Assembly (NCBI RefSeq): GCF_900537065.1
Contig: NZ_UNRC01000008.1
Span: 22,406 to 86,405 of the forward strand
Direction of reading: 5' to 3'
Source: Sphingorhabdus sp. Alg239-R122
GTDB lineage: Bacteria; Pseudomonadota; Alphaproteobacteria; Sphingomonadales; Sphingomonadaceae
Length of the DNA: 64,000 nt
This document shows, piece by piece, positions 1 to 8,258 of the stretch. The notes under the pieces are model-generated. The model saw nothing but the letters and a program-made list of their open reading frames with translations, was not told the DNA's origin and searched no databases. Every line of letters starts with the position of its first letter. The first letter of the stretch is position 1. A program made the translations under genes and the position numbers.

Positions 1-306
1 CCATGTCTTCAGCGTCGCATAATTGGTAAGATCATAGGTCGCGTAACAGAAAAAGCCCAGCAGTCCGCCATAGATCAGCGCTGTCACCCATTCACCCGAT
101 CGAAAAGCAGGATGCACAGCAAAAATCACGATGCCCGCGATATAAAGGACATAGAATATTGCGGCGGGAATAATACGAAACTGGTCGGCAAGCAGGTCGC
201 CGAGTATCGGCCGGTAAAGATTGGGACCCATTTTGCTGAGCCAGATTGAATCAAGAATGCCAAATGCGATGGCAACGGCGAAATAGGCAATGAGATATTT
301 GGTCAC
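1..306 (-). CDS. DUF2177-like membrane protein (partial)
   Basis: The reading frame is open from a GTG at 306 to the window edge, so the C-terminus is cut off. The visible 102 residues are strongly hydrophobic, with an N-terminal segment reading TKYLIAYFAVAIAFGILDSI and a later segment ending in the motif ATYDLTNYATLKTW. That motif resembles the DUF2177 family of small four-helix inner-membrane proteins of unknown function. The GTG start overlaps the stop of the upstream membrane protein (GTGA), so the two are probably translationally coupled. The family call rests on motif memory; the function is unknown. Confidence 0.7.
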   Translation of the reverse strand, partial: MTKYLIAYFAVAIAFGILDSIWLSKMGPNLYRPILGDLLADQFRIIPAAIFYVLYIAGIVIFAVHPAFRSGEWVTALIYGGLLGFFCYATYDLTNYATLKTW

Positions 307-989
307 ATTATTCCCCTGTTTCTGTGTACCCTGCTTTTGCCCGTCCATGCCGCCAAAAGGGCAAGAACCGCAAATGCAGCCAGCGCAGTGACTGCCATGT
401 CTGCGCCAAACTGGACAGGCGGCTCTGCAAACCAGTTGAACAGCTGCACAGCCAGCAAGGCGGTAATGAGCAAACGTAGCCGCCACCGGCCTGTTCCACG
501 TTTTTGTCCGGTCAGTTTGATATAATAGAAAATGGCACCACCAATCAACGCCAGTTCAAGCGGAATTGCAATCCGTGGACAGTCCCAAAGGCCCAGACCA
601 ATTTTGTCACCGCCGCCTGCGAGAGTCAGGTCGGGAATATGCACCAGCAGATCGATAAACCAGTGGCTGAGTACGATAAGCCCGGCCCATATTGATGCTG
701 TTTTATGCCGGGTTGCCAGATAGACAAGCACCGCAAAAACTGCGCCCCAAAGCAAAGTGCCAAGCAGACTGTGCGTATAAGGCATATGATACAGGTCCAT
801 GGAGTTCATGGCGCTGATACCAGGGGTAATGCGCATTTTCTCTATGCCAAGCAGGGTGAAGGCGAAAAAACCGAAATCGACCAGCTGGGCTGCCACGAAA
901 AATGTGCCTAGACCCGGCGCATTGGTCTTCGAAGTATTCCTGACATGTGCAGCAGCGATAAATGCAGGTGCGAAATGACCAATAAACAT
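303..989 (-). CDS. multi-pass membrane protein, DUF457/YdjM-like
   Basis: The 228-residue protein has about six hydrophobic segments. It keeps histidines in a spacing that recalls the membrane-bound metal-dependent hydrolase-like DUF457 group: GHFAPAF at the N-terminus, HMPYTHSLLG near residue 68 and LSHWFIDLLVHIPDL near residue 107. Known members of that group are inner-membrane proteins, and few have a proven activity. The gene ends in a 4-base overlap with the DUF2177-like gene, so the two form a pair. The start is the first ATG (MFIGHF), with a purine-rich stretch upstream. The membrane assignment is firm; the family is tentative. Confidence 0.6.
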   Translation of the reverse strand: MFIGHFAPAFIAAAHVRNTSKTNAPGLGTFFVAAQLVDFGFFAFTLLGIEKMRITPGISAMNSMDLYHMPYTHSLLGTLLWGAVFAVLVYLATRHKTASIWAGLIVLSHWFIDLLVHIPDLTLAGGGDKIGLGLWDCPRIAIPLELALIGGAIFYYIKLTGQKRGTGRWRLRLLITALLAVQLFNWFAEPPVQFGADMAVTALAAFAVLALLAAWTGKSRVHRNRGIM

Positions 990-1126
990 GGGGCGACTCC
1001 TTCCCGAACTCTGCTAGTTTAGTGGCAGTTACAGAAATAGCGAGAGGTCATGAGACCATCTGTTTCAGCCATAATTTCATGTCTTGCGCCTTGACCATGG
1101 GCCTGCGTGTCGCCATTGCTAATGTC

Positions 1127-1390
1127 ATGAGCGACACACCAGAACAACAGACACCCGGGAACCTTGCATCGCTGAGTTTTGAGGATGCGCTGAAGCAGCT
1201 TGAAGATATCGTCCGCAAACTTGAAAGCGGAGATGTTCCGCTGGATAGCTCCATCGACCTGTATGCGCGAGGCGATGCGCTGCGTGCGCATTGCCAAAAA
1301 CGGTTGGAGGCAGCACAGGCACGGATTGAAAAAATAGCTGCTGGTAGCGATGGGAAAGCTACCGGAACGCAACCTTTCGATACTGAATAA
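1127..1390 (+). CDS. xseB: exodeoxyribonuclease VII small subunit
   Basis: The 87-residue protein carries the XseB core LSFEDALKQLEDIVRKLESG followed by a second helix rich in Ala, Arg and Glu, as expected for the helical-hairpin small subunit. XseB binds XseA to form exonuclease VII, which degrades single-stranded DNA into oligonucleotides in the cytoplasm. The frame is open further upstream to 1022, but the ATG at 1127 gives the usual family length (about 80 residues) and begins MSDTPEQ. The gene lies 2 bases before ispA, an arrangement common in proteobacteria. No xseA is present in the window. Confidence 0.9.
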   Translation: MSDTPEQQTPGNLASLSFEDALKQLEDIVRKLESGDVPLDSSIDLYARGDALRAHCQKRLEAAQARIEKIAAGSDGKATGTQPFDTE

Positions 1391-1392
1391 TC

Positions 1393-2301
1393 ATGCGCAT
1401 CGCTGAAACGGATATGACCCTTTTGCAATCGGCCTTTGCTGATGTTGCCAAAGAGGTCGACCTATGTTTTGCGAGTGCACTTGCTACGCCTGATGACCCA
1501 CGCAAGCGGCTGTTCGAAGCGATGCGACATGCCGCCATTGGTGGCGGAAAGCGGGTCCGGCCATTATTGCTGACAGGGGTTGCGGACATGCACGGGGTTG
1601 ATCGCGCGGTTTCAGTACGTGTGGCAACAGCGATTGAGGCTATTCATGTCTATTCTTTGATCCATGATGATTTGCCATGCATGGATGATGATGATCTGCG
1701 CCGCGGCAAACCGACGGTACACATTGCCTATAGCGAGGCCATTGCCGTGCTGGCAGGGGACTCGCTGCATGCGCTTGCTTTTGAAATATTGGCTGATCCG
1801 AAAACACATGGTGACGCCTATGTTCGCTCCGAACTGATCGCGGCGCTGGCACAGGCAAGCGGTCCACACGGGATGGCTGGCGGGCAGATGATGGACCTGG
1901 AAGCGGAACACAGCAGGTTTGACCTGCCTACCGTGACGCGGTTGCAGCAGCTTAAGACCGGGGCGTTGATTGCCTCTGCTGTTGAAATGGGTGCAATATT
2001 GGCGCGAATTGCTCCAGAAGGACGCATGGCGCTGCGTGGTTATGCCCGCGATATTGGCCTGGCTTTTCAGATTGCCGACGATCTTCTTGATGTTGAAGGC
2101 GATGAGGAATTGGCCGGTAAACAGCTGCACAAAGATGCTGATGCGGGCAAAGAAACGTTCCTGTCGCTAATGGGCGTTGAAAAGGCACGGCAGCAGGCAC
2201 ACATGCTGGTGGAGCAATCGATTGGCCATCTTTCTGGCTATGGTGAAGAAGCTGATTTGCTGCGCGCGCTTGCCCGTTACATTGTGGAACGCGACCGTTG
2301 A
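1393..2301 (+). CDS. ispA: polyprenyl (farnesyl) diphosphate synthase
   Basis: This trans-prenyltransferase of 302 residues shows GGKRVRPLLL, the first Asp-rich motif with adjoining Arg (DDLPCMDDDDLRRGKPT) and the second Asp-rich motif QIADDLLDVEGD. These bind the Mg-diphosphates of the allylic substrate and of isopentenyl diphosphate. The four residues between the aspartates of the first motif fit bacterial short-chain FPP/GGPP synthases. The product feeds quinones, carotenoids (compare crtZ at 52.3 kb) and heme A/O (ctaB at 28.5 kb). The start could be the ATG at 1393 or the one at 1414. Chain length cannot be fixed from sequence alone. Confidence 0.92.
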   Translation: MRIAETDMTLLQSAFADVAKEVDLCFASALATPDDPRKRLFEAMRHAAIGGGKRVRPLLLTGVADMHGVDRAVSVRVATAIEAIHVYSLIHDDLPCMDDDDLRRGKPTVHIAYSEAIAVLAGDSLHALAFEILADPKTHGDAYVRSELIAALAQASGPHGMAGGQMMDLEAEHSRFDLPTVTRLQQLKTGALIASAVEMGAILARIAPEGRMALRGYARDIGLAFQIADDLLDVEGDEELAGKQLHKDADAGKETFLSLMGVEKARQQAHMLVEQSIGHLSGYGEEADLLRALARYIVERDR

Positions 2302-2672
2302 AGAGTGCTGTGCCGATGGCTGTTTTGACATTGGCATTCAGCCTTGCCGCGTGCGGCGAAGATCCCACTGAAGCGCATATGTTCGAAGTCACCGGTATTG
2401 ACCGGACTGAAAAAATTTGCGCAACTAGCAAAGTTGAATTCACATCGCGCGATTCCGGCGGCGGAATATTTGCAGGTTACATCCATTTCCGGCTAAAAGC
2501 CCCTGATGAATGCCTGATACGTGCATTTTCTGCCATTGCTACGCGTGATGGGCTTGATTGTGATGGGGGCTGGCCAAAAATGAATTGTAACCATGAAAAC
2601 GGTATAGAGGGTGTGTTTATCGAGAGGATATCCCCCGGACATGCCAAATTATCGAAATGGACGACACGATGA
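2298..2672 (+). CDS. small lipoprotein of unknown function
   Basis: The 124-residue protein begins MKSAVPMAVLTLAFSLAAC, a short signal peptide ending in the lipobox LAAC, so it is predicted to be a lipoprotein. The TTG start overlaps the ispA stop by four bases; starting at the ATG at 2316 would remove the only basic residue of the signal peptide, which favours TTG. The rest has several cysteines (KICAT, DECLI, LDCDG, MNCNH) and no family I recognise. It overlaps coaD by ATGA, so it is co-transcribed between two cytoplasmic enzymes. The function is unknown. Confidence 0.7.
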   Translation: MKSAVPMAVLTLAFSLAACGEDPTEAHMFEVTGIDRTEKICATSKVEFTSRDSGGGIFAGYIHFRLKAPDECLIRAFSAIATRDGLDCDGGWPKMNCNHENGIEGVFIERISPGHAKLSKWTTR

Positions 2673-3169
2673 GAATAGGCGTTTATCCCGGAACCTTTGA
2701 CCCCATAACCCTGGGGCATATGGATATCATTCGGCGCGGTGCAAAGCTGGTGGATCAGTTGATTATTGGTGTCACCACCAATCCCAGCAAATCGCCCATG
2801 TTCAGCGATGATGAACGTATCGACATGGTGAAACGTGAAGTCGCGGGCCTTGCAGGTGATATCAAGGTCGTGGGGTTCAATTCGTTGCTCATGGATTTTG
2901 CCGAGCGTGAGGGCGCGAACATGATCGTGCGCGGGCTGCGCGCGGTTGCCGATTTTGAATATGAGTATCAAATGGCGGGTATGAACCAGCAGCTCAATGA
3001 CCGGATTGAAACAGTGTTTTTGATGGCGGATGTCTGTCTGCAACCGATTGCCTCCCGGCTTGTAAAGGAAATCGCACTCTATGGCGGAGATATACACAAA
3101 TTCGTGACCGATGATGTACGCGCAGAGGTTAATGATCGCGTAAATAAACTGGGCATGAAGGGCGATTAG
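2669..3169 (+). CDS. coaD: pantetheine-phosphate adenylyltransferase
   Basis: The start MRIGVYPGTFDPITLGHMDI contains the nucleotidyltransferase TxGH motif. Further on, NMIVRGLRAVADFEYEYQM is the CoaD signature. The enzyme transfers AMP from ATP to 4'-phosphopantetheine, the penultimate step of coenzyme A synthesis. With the ATG at 2669, which overlaps the upstream stop (ATGA), the protein has 166 residues, the usual size. The frame also has an ATG at 2657 that would add four residues. It is the last gene of the xseB-ispA-lipoprotein-coaD run. Confidence 0.95.
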   Translation: MRIGVYPGTFDPITLGHMDIIRRGAKLVDQLIIGVTTNPSKSPMFSDDERIDMVKREVAGLAGDIKVVGFNSLLMDFAEREGANMIVRGLRAVADFEYEYQMAGMNQQLNDRIETVFLMADVCLQPIASRLVKEIALYGGDIHKFVTDDVRAEVNDRVNKLGMKGD

Positions 3170-3350
3170 CAAGAGTTATGCCCGCTATGTGGCTGTTATG
3201 CCGGTTCATGTCCGCGACAGGATGGCGGCATTAGATATGCAGGTATGATTTTCCCGAGCTTGGCTTTGCAGGTTTGGAATATTGAAATGCCTGTTGCATT
3301 TTGATCGCACCGCGCAGATAAGCGCGGCACAATATTTGGAGTTGAGATAC

Positions 3351-4022
3351 ATGTTTTTTCGGTCGATTTTCAAATCACTGGCAGTTTTTGCGATGCTACC
3401 CTTCGCGCTGTCCGCGGCCCATGCACAGGATACCGATGCACCTGCAGCGCCTGCAACCGCAGCTGAAGTCGATCCGCTTGAAAACATGCTTTATCTTGAC
3501 CTTTCCACCGGTGGCCGTGTCACAATAAAGCTGGTGCCGGAATGGGCCCCCACGCATGTTGAACGCATCAAGACACTTGTGCGGCAGGGTTTTTACGATG
3601 GTATTGTTTTCCACCGCGTGATCGAAGGTTTCATGGCGCAGACAGGTGATCCGACGGGCACCGGGCAGGGTGGGTCAAACCTGCCCGACCTGGAAGCGGA
3701 GTTTAATAGAGTCCCGCACCTGCGCGGCAGTGTTTCCATGGCACGTACTAATGAACCAAACAGTGCCAATAGCCAGTTTTTCATTGTTTTCTATCCGCGT
3801 TTTTCATTAGACAATAATTACACCAATTTTGGCCGTGTAACGTCTGGCATGCAATATGTGGATACGATTGTGCGTGGCGAACCGCCCGCAAACCCGACCC
3901 GCATTCTTCAGGCATCGATTGCCGTTGATAATAAACCATTGCCCAATTTCAATGCGCCTGTCCCACAGCCTGAGGATAATGTCAGCATTGATGAACTGAA
4001 TGCACCGCTGCAGACACAGTAA
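3351..4022 (+). CDS. periplasmic cyclophilin-type peptidyl-prolyl isomerase
   Basis: The protein starts at MFFRSIFKSLAVFAML with a Sec signal peptide cleaved after AHAQ. The cyclophilin fold follows: FYDGIVFHRVIEGFMAQTGD, then NEPNSANSQFFIVF, which holds the catalytic Arg and the Gln/Phe of the active site. It catalyses cis-trans isomerisation of proline peptide bonds, here in the periplasm. The chosen ATG is preceded by GGAG; the frame stays open upstream to 3282 but that part looks non-coding. A Pro-rich C-terminal tail follows the domain. It sits before queA, as in many sphingomonads. Confidence 0.9.
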   Translation: MFFRSIFKSLAVFAMLPFALSAAHAQDTDAPAAPATAAEVDPLENMLYLDLSTGGRVTIKLVPEWAPTHVERIKTLVRQGFYDGIVFHRVIEGFMAQTGDPTGTGQGGSNLPDLEAEFNRVPHLRGSVSMARTNEPNSANSQFFIVFYPRFSLDNNYTNFGRVTSGMQYVDTIVRGEPPANPTRILQASIAVDNKPLPNFNAPVPQPEDNVSIDELNAPLQTQ

Positions 4023-4091
4023 CTATTATCCGGCGATAATCTTACATTCCGTCTTTCGCCGGCGTCAGTGCCGCGCTAAGCCGCTTGCGTC

Positions 4092-5135
4092 ATGAGAACA
4101 GACCTTTTCGATTTTGACCTGCCGCAGGAAAATATAGCTCTGCGCCCTGTTAGTCCGCGTGATGCGGCAAAAATGCTGTGCGTTCACGGCAGCGGGGGAA
4201 TGACTGACAGAACAGTACTCGATCTGCCTGATATACTCGAACCTGGCGATGTACTGGTGTTCAACGATACACGCGTTATTCCTGCGCAACTTACCGGCAG
4301 GCGCGGCAACGCCACCATAGGCGCGACCCTGCACAAGCGCATAGATCTACGCCGTTGGCAGGCATTTGTGCGGAATGCAAAACGCCTGAAAATTGGCGAC
4401 ACTGTCGACTTTGGCGAAAGCGTAGAGGCCATAGCTGAAGAACGACTGGCCGATGGCAGTTTTATTTTCGCCTTTGCCGGTGAGGAGCCCGTGGAACTAT
4501 TATTGGAGCGCGCAGGTACGATGCCGCTCCCGCCCTATATTGCCAGCAAGCGTGATGTCGATGAAAAGGATGCAGACGATTACCAGACGCGGTTCGCGCG
4601 TGAGAAAGGCGCCGTAGCAGCCCCAACTGCCGCGCTCCATTTCACCGATCACCTCATGGCGCGGCTTGATGCGCAGGGCATAGGCCATGAAATGCTGACG
4701 TTGCATGTGGGCGCAGGAACGTTCATGCCAATCAAAGCCGATGATACAGACGCGCATCAGATGCACAGCGAATGGGGCAGGATTGAAGCGGATGTCGCAC
4801 AGCGGCTCAATGCGGTGCGTACCAACGGCAAGCGAGTGATTGCGGTTGGTACGACCGTGTTGCGCCTGCTGGAAAGCGCTACGTCAGCTGATGGCATTAT
4901 CCAGGCTTATGAAGGTGATACCGATATCTTTATCACACCTGGTTATAGTTTTCGCGCCGTGGATGGCCTGATGACCAACTTTCATCTGCCCAAGTCGACA
5001 TTATTCATGCTGGTTAGTGCGCTTATGACGCGCGAAGTGATGCTGGATGCTTATGCCCATGCGATCGAGGGCGGGTATCGCTTTTACAGTTACGGAGATA
5101 GTAGTTTGCTGCTCCCCGCAACCGCCAAGTTTTGA
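4092..5135 (+). CDS. queA: S-adenosylmethionine:tRNA ribosyltransferase-isomerase
   Basis: Full-length QueA (347 residues). It opens with MRTDLFDFDLPQENIALRP and carries LHVGAGTFMPIK and the C-terminal GLMTNFHLPKSTLFMLVSA, all hallmarks of the family. It transfers the ribosyl part of S-adenosylmethionine to preQ1 in tRNA to give epoxyqueuosine. tgt, the preceding enzyme of the pathway, lies 2 kb downstream, and a queuosine-precursor transporter is at 62.5 kb. I looked for a preQ1 riboswitch upstream and saw none. Confidence 0.96.
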   Translation: MRTDLFDFDLPQENIALRPVSPRDAAKMLCVHGSGGMTDRTVLDLPDILEPGDVLVFNDTRVIPAQLTGRRGNATIGATLHKRIDLRRWQAFVRNAKRLKIGDTVDFGESVEAIAEERLADGSFIFAFAGEEPVELLLERAGTMPLPPYIASKRDVDEKDADDYQTRFAREKGAVAAPTAALHFTDHLMARLDAQGIGHEMLTLHVGAGTFMPIKADDTDAHQMHSEWGRIEADVAQRLNAVRTNGKRVIAVGTTVLRLLESATSADGIIQAYEGDTDIFITPGYSFRAVDGLMTNFHLPKSTLFMLVSALMTREVMLDAYAHAIEGGYRFYSYGDSSLLLPATAKF

Positions 5136-5348
5136 ATATAGGCTGGCAATCATTCGCTGTATATTTATTTATATTGCAAATAGATTATGTAATTAAATTT
5201 CAATTTCTTAAAATATAATAAAATATTTGATTCGACTCAACATGTAAATCGGCGTATTAGCGTGTATATCAGGGTCGTCATTATTAAAAGCGGAGGGCTG
5301 GTTGCCGGCAATATCCGCCACTGTTTTTTACAAACTAAGGGGCAGATT

Positions 5349-6113
5349 ATGACTAGATATTTTAAATCAATACTGTGTGCCATGGCGTTATTTACACTGG
5401 CACTGCCGCATGGGGCCTATGCGCAGGCCGGGCAGATGTTCATGATAACTGAAGTGGAGCTTGAGCCAGCGAAAAGTGCCGAAACAGTCGAACACTGGAA
5501 AGGCATGATGAAAATAGCGAAAGAACAGGGTTACGCCTATCCGATATGGGCTTCAAGTTCGGCCAATCGTATTACTCAGGTTAGCCCGCTGGAGAATTTT
5601 TCTGACCTGGATAAAATGTTTGCAGCACGCGGCGAGGTATATAATGGCGGCGGCGATGCATTTAAAAACCACCTGCGCGGCTACATGTCGGGCATTGCCA
5701 ACCTACGCTCATTCATGGTGCGACATAATGCAGATGCATCACACATGATTGATGGCATGACAGAAAATTTTGGCGCTATGGCGATTTCCGAGTTCAAGGT
5801 TGCCGTAGGCAAAGTCGATGAAATGGAAAACGTGCTAAAGGACTATAAAGCCTTGTTTGCGAAATCCGGCTTTAGCCATGGTTACAATGTGTATCAAGGC
5901 GCGCTGGGTGTCGATGGCGGTACTTTCTACATTATCAATTATGGGAAAGACCGCCTAGAACTTGCACAGCAGGAAGCGGCAGAGAACAAGCTATTTGAGG
6001 GAAACGCAGCCATGGGCGAACTATTCGGAAAATATCTTGCTATTGCCACTCCTGAATATTTTGCCACTGAATATACAAGATCACGTCCGGACCTGACCTA
6101 TAGTCCTGAATGA
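5349..6113 (+). CDS. secreted protein, possible duplicated alpha/beta domain
   Basis: The ATG at 5349 follows AAGGGGCAG and starts a 254-residue protein with a clear signal peptide (MTRYFKSILCAMALFTLALP, cleavage after YAQA). The mature part seems to hold two related halves: one begins MFMITEVELEPAKS and the other MAISEFKVAVGKVDEME. Each is followed by a helix of about 20 residues and a Gly-Tyr turn. This resembles the ferredoxin-like folds of dimeric alpha/beta-barrel or NIPSNAP-type proteins, but no catalytic residues can be named. The 213 bases upstream are strikingly AT-rich and hold its promoter. The function is unknown. Confidence 0.65.
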   Translation: MTRYFKSILCAMALFTLALPHGAYAQAGQMFMITEVELEPAKSAETVEHWKGMMKIAKEQGYAYPIWASSSANRITQVSPLENFSDLDKMFAARGEVYNGGGDAFKNHLRGYMSGIANLRSFMVRHNADASHMIDGMTENFGAMAISEFKVAVGKVDEMENVLKDYKALFAKSGFSHGYNVYQGALGVDGGTFYIINYGKDRLELAQQEAAENKLFEGNAAMGELFGKYLAIATPEYFATEYTRSRPDLTYSPE

Positions 6114-6130
6114 AATTGTTTTCATTGCTC

Positions 6131-6156
6131 AAACCCCGCCCATGGCGGCGGGGTTT
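6131..6156 (+). terminator. hairpin after the secreted protein gene
   Basis: A perfect 10-bp stem (6131-6140 with 6147-6156, AAACCCCGCC and complement) encloses a 6-base loop, 17 bases after the stop of the secreted protein. The As and Ts of the stem ends provide short U tracts in both directions, so it may serve both this gene and the convergent DUF2282 gene. Confidence 0.7.
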
Positions 6157-6184
6157 CTGCTATGCGGTGACGGCAGGAAGGTGC

Positions 6185-6490
6185 TCACATATCATCATCC
6201 GGGAGGTTTTCGCCTGTCATTTCAAGTGTGCCTCCCAATGGATCGCAAGCGCCTGTATCCACTGCTTTCCAGGCATTACTCTGATAATCAATGCGCGACG
6301 TCCCGGCACAATTAACTGTGCCGGGACCATTGGCACAGTCATTTTGGCCTGCCAGGGCAATACCATAGCATTTTTCACGCGCGGGCATTTCGACCATAGC
6401 CTCTTCTCCACTGTTCTCGCCGCAGGCGGCTAGAGCGGCACCCGTCAAAAGTGCGGCGGCAAGTGAAGGACGGGAGATGGAAGGATGCAT
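6185..6490 (-). CDS. DUF2282 (bufferin BufA1-like) lipoprotein, copy 2
   Basis: The 101-residue protein has a lipoprotein signal (lipobox LAAC, Cys23) and then the DUF2282 pattern: [35 protein letters not shown] and GGTLE, with four conserved cysteines (41, 52, 61, 82). DUF2282 members are known as BufA1 bufferins, metallophore precursors in which cysteines are modified by a DUF692 (MNIO) enzyme with a partner protein and which take part in copper tolerance. Neither partner is in this window, and the lipobox is unusual for the family. It lies downstream of a close paralogue (6579-6923). The ATG at 6490 is chosen because it gives a compact signal peptide. Confidence 0.8.
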   Translation of the reverse strand: MHPSISRPSLAAALLTGAALAACGENSGEEAMVEMPAREKCYGIALAGQNDCANGPGTVNCAGTSRIDYQSNAWKAVDTGACDPLGGTLEMTGENLPDDDM

Positions 6491-6529
6491 GCTCAACCCA
6501 TTCTCATAATTTAAGGGCTGTGGCCATAA

Positions 6530-6557
6530 AAAAGGCGGCCGTGCAAGGCCGCCTTTT
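6530..6557 (-). terminator. rho-independent terminator between the DUF2282 genes
   Basis: The arms 6530-6540 and 6547-6557 form a perfect 11-bp stem (AAAAGGCGGCC and complement) with a 6-base loop. On the minus strand it is followed by a T-rich run. It lies between the stop of the upstream DUF2282 gene and the start of the second one, so the second copy would need read-through or its own promoter. Confidence 0.85.
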
Positions 6558-6578
6558 ATACGATTATCTATTAATGAC

Positions 6579-6923
6579 TTAGGCTGGTAGACCTTGGTCA
6601 TTATTGTCCTGTTCGGTAAGCGTACCGCCCATTTCGCCACATGACTCTTCACCGCCATCAACATATTTCCAGGCATTGCCCTGATAGTCGACTGTCGATG
6701 TGCCTGCGCATGTTGTGCCAGGACCAGCTGCACAGTCATTTTTACCGGCCAGGGACACGCCATAGCATTTTACCTTGTCACCGGCGTCTGCAGATGCGGT
6801 TTCCACGCCTTCCGTTGCGCCTGTTTCTGCTGTTTCTGCTGGTGCTTCGGCACCCGAACATGCAGCCAGCGAAGCTGCAGCAATCATAGAAGCAGCGATA
6901 CCGCCCATTTTTGAAGTTTTCAT
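6579..6923 (-). CDS. DUF2282 (bufferin BufA1-like) lipoprotein, copy 1
   Basis: The 114-residue protein has a signal peptide ending in LAAC (lipid Cys22), then about 28 residues rich in Ala, Glu and Thr as a linker. The DUF2282 domain follows: [34 protein letters not shown] and SCGEMGGTL, with cysteines 53, 64, 72 and 95. It shares this pattern with the next gene downstream, from which it is separated by a terminator. Known bufferins are periplasmic copper-binding peptides matured by DUF692 enzymes; no such enzyme is nearby, so modification would need enzymes elsewhere in the genome. The DUF2282 assignment is strong; the metallophore role is an inference. Confidence 0.85.
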   Translation of the reverse strand: MKTSKMGGIAASMIAAASLAACSGAEAPAETAETGATEGVETASADAGDKVKCYGVSLAGKNDCAAGPGTTCAGTSTVDYQGNAWKYVDGGEESCGEMGGTLTEQDNNDQGLPA

Positions 6924-7089
6924 ATCTTAATCTCCGTCACATTTGACCTATATGGCCCGGTTGGTGGTTCCCTGCCGCCGTGTGCATTGTGTGACATATC
7001 GCAGGAGCGCGGTCAACACGAGGTTCCTCACACTCCCCGCGCTTATACGATTGTATCGGCCATATAATGCCGCTAAAGCGCGTGACCAT

Positions 7090-8223
7090 ATGACCGACAC
7101 AACTCCGCGATTCCAGTTCGACATCCACGCGCGCGATGGCAAGGCACGCACGGGTGTGCTGCGTATGCAGCGCGGCGACATCCGTACACCAGCCTTCATG
7201 CCGGTCGGGACTGCGGCCACGGTCAAGGCCATGAAGACACCCGATGTGCGTGCTAGCGGTGCGGATATCATATTAGGCAACACCTATCACCTGATGCTGC
7301 GCCCGGGTGCGGAACGTATGGCACGTCTAGGCGGGTTGCATGATTTTATGAATTGGGGCCGGCCGATACTGACCGACAGCGGCGGTTATCAGGTGATGAG
7401 CCTGTCAGGCCTTACCAAAATGTCAGAAGATGGCGTTGAATTTAAAAGTCACCTGGATGGTTCGCGCCATATGCTGACACCCGAACGCTCTATGGAGATA
7501 CAAAGACTGCTCGGCAGCGATATTGTGATGGCGTTTGATGAATGCACACCCAACGGGGCCAGTCATGACGAGGCGGCGGCATCCATGGAACGGTCAATGC
7601 GCTGGGCGCAGCGTTCGCGTGACGGGTTTGACCGCGGTGAAGAACATGCACCACGTGCGGCGTTGTTCGGTATCCAGCAGGGGTCACTTGATGAAAGACT
7701 GAGACAGGTATCGGCGGATGCGCTGGCCGATATCGGGTTTGACGGATATGCGATTGGGGGTCTCGCTGTCGGGGAAGGGCAGGAAGCCATGTTCGGCGTG
7801 CTTGATTACGCACCAAGTCAGCTTCCCGATGATCGGCCCCGCTACCTGATGGGTGTCGGTAAGCCAGATGATCTGGTGGGTGCGGTAGAGCGCGGTGTGG
7901 ACATGTTTGATTGCGTGCTGCCATCGCGCTCGGGACGCAATGGGCAGGCATTTACGTGGGGCGGGCCACTGAATATCCGCAACGCGAAATTCGCCGAGGA
8001 TCAGGAGCCTTTGGATAGCAAATGCGCCTGTCCGGTGTGTTGCACCTATTCTCGCGCCTATCTGCACCATCTGGTCCGTTCGAAAGAAATGCTGGGGGCT
8101 ATGCTGATGACCGAGCATAATATCTGGTTCTACCAACAACTGATGGCAACCATGCGCGAGGCTATACGCAAAAGTGATTTTGCAGGGTTCGCCCGTGATT
8201 TCCGTAGTGGTTACGGCTGCTAA
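7090..8223 (+). CDS. tgt: queuine/preQ1 tRNA-guanine transglycosylase
   Basis: The ATG at 7090 ([17 protein letters not shown]) gives 377 residues, the usual length; the frame is open to 6943 but lacks family resemblance there. Visible hallmarks are [16 protein letters not shown] with the proton-acceptor Asp, [25 protein letters not shown] with the nucleophilic Asp, and the zinc-binding [17 protein letters not shown]. It exchanges guanine-34 for preQ1 in tRNAs with GUN anticodons, the step before QueA (4092-5135). The two genes are separated by the secreted protein and the DUF2282 genes. Confidence 0.97.
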   Translation: MTDTTPRFQFDIHARDGKARTGVLRMQRGDIRTPAFMPVGTAATVKAMKTPDVRASGADIILGNTYHLMLRPGAERMARLGGLHDFMNWGRPILTDSGGYQVMSLSGLTKMSEDGVEFKSHLDGSRHMLTPERSMEIQRLLGSDIVMAFDECTPNGASHDEAAASMERSMRWAQRSRDGFDRGEEHAPRAALFGIQQGSLDERLRQVSADALADIGFDGYAIGGLAVGEGQEAMFGVLDYAPSQLPDDRPRYLMGVGKPDDLVGAVERGVDMFDCVLPSRSGRNGQAFTWGGPLNIRNAKFAEDQEPLDSKCACPVCCTYSRAYLHHLVRSKEMLGAMLMTEHNIWFYQQLMATMREAIRKSDFAGFARDFRSGYGC

Positions 8224-8258
8224 AGGCTATCTTGTGTGATCCATGGGCGCTGTTTTGC

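Noticed and set aside
3170..4091. preQ1 riboswitch before queA or before the transporter at 62460
   Set aside because: No preQ1-type pseudoknot pattern could be seen in either leader.
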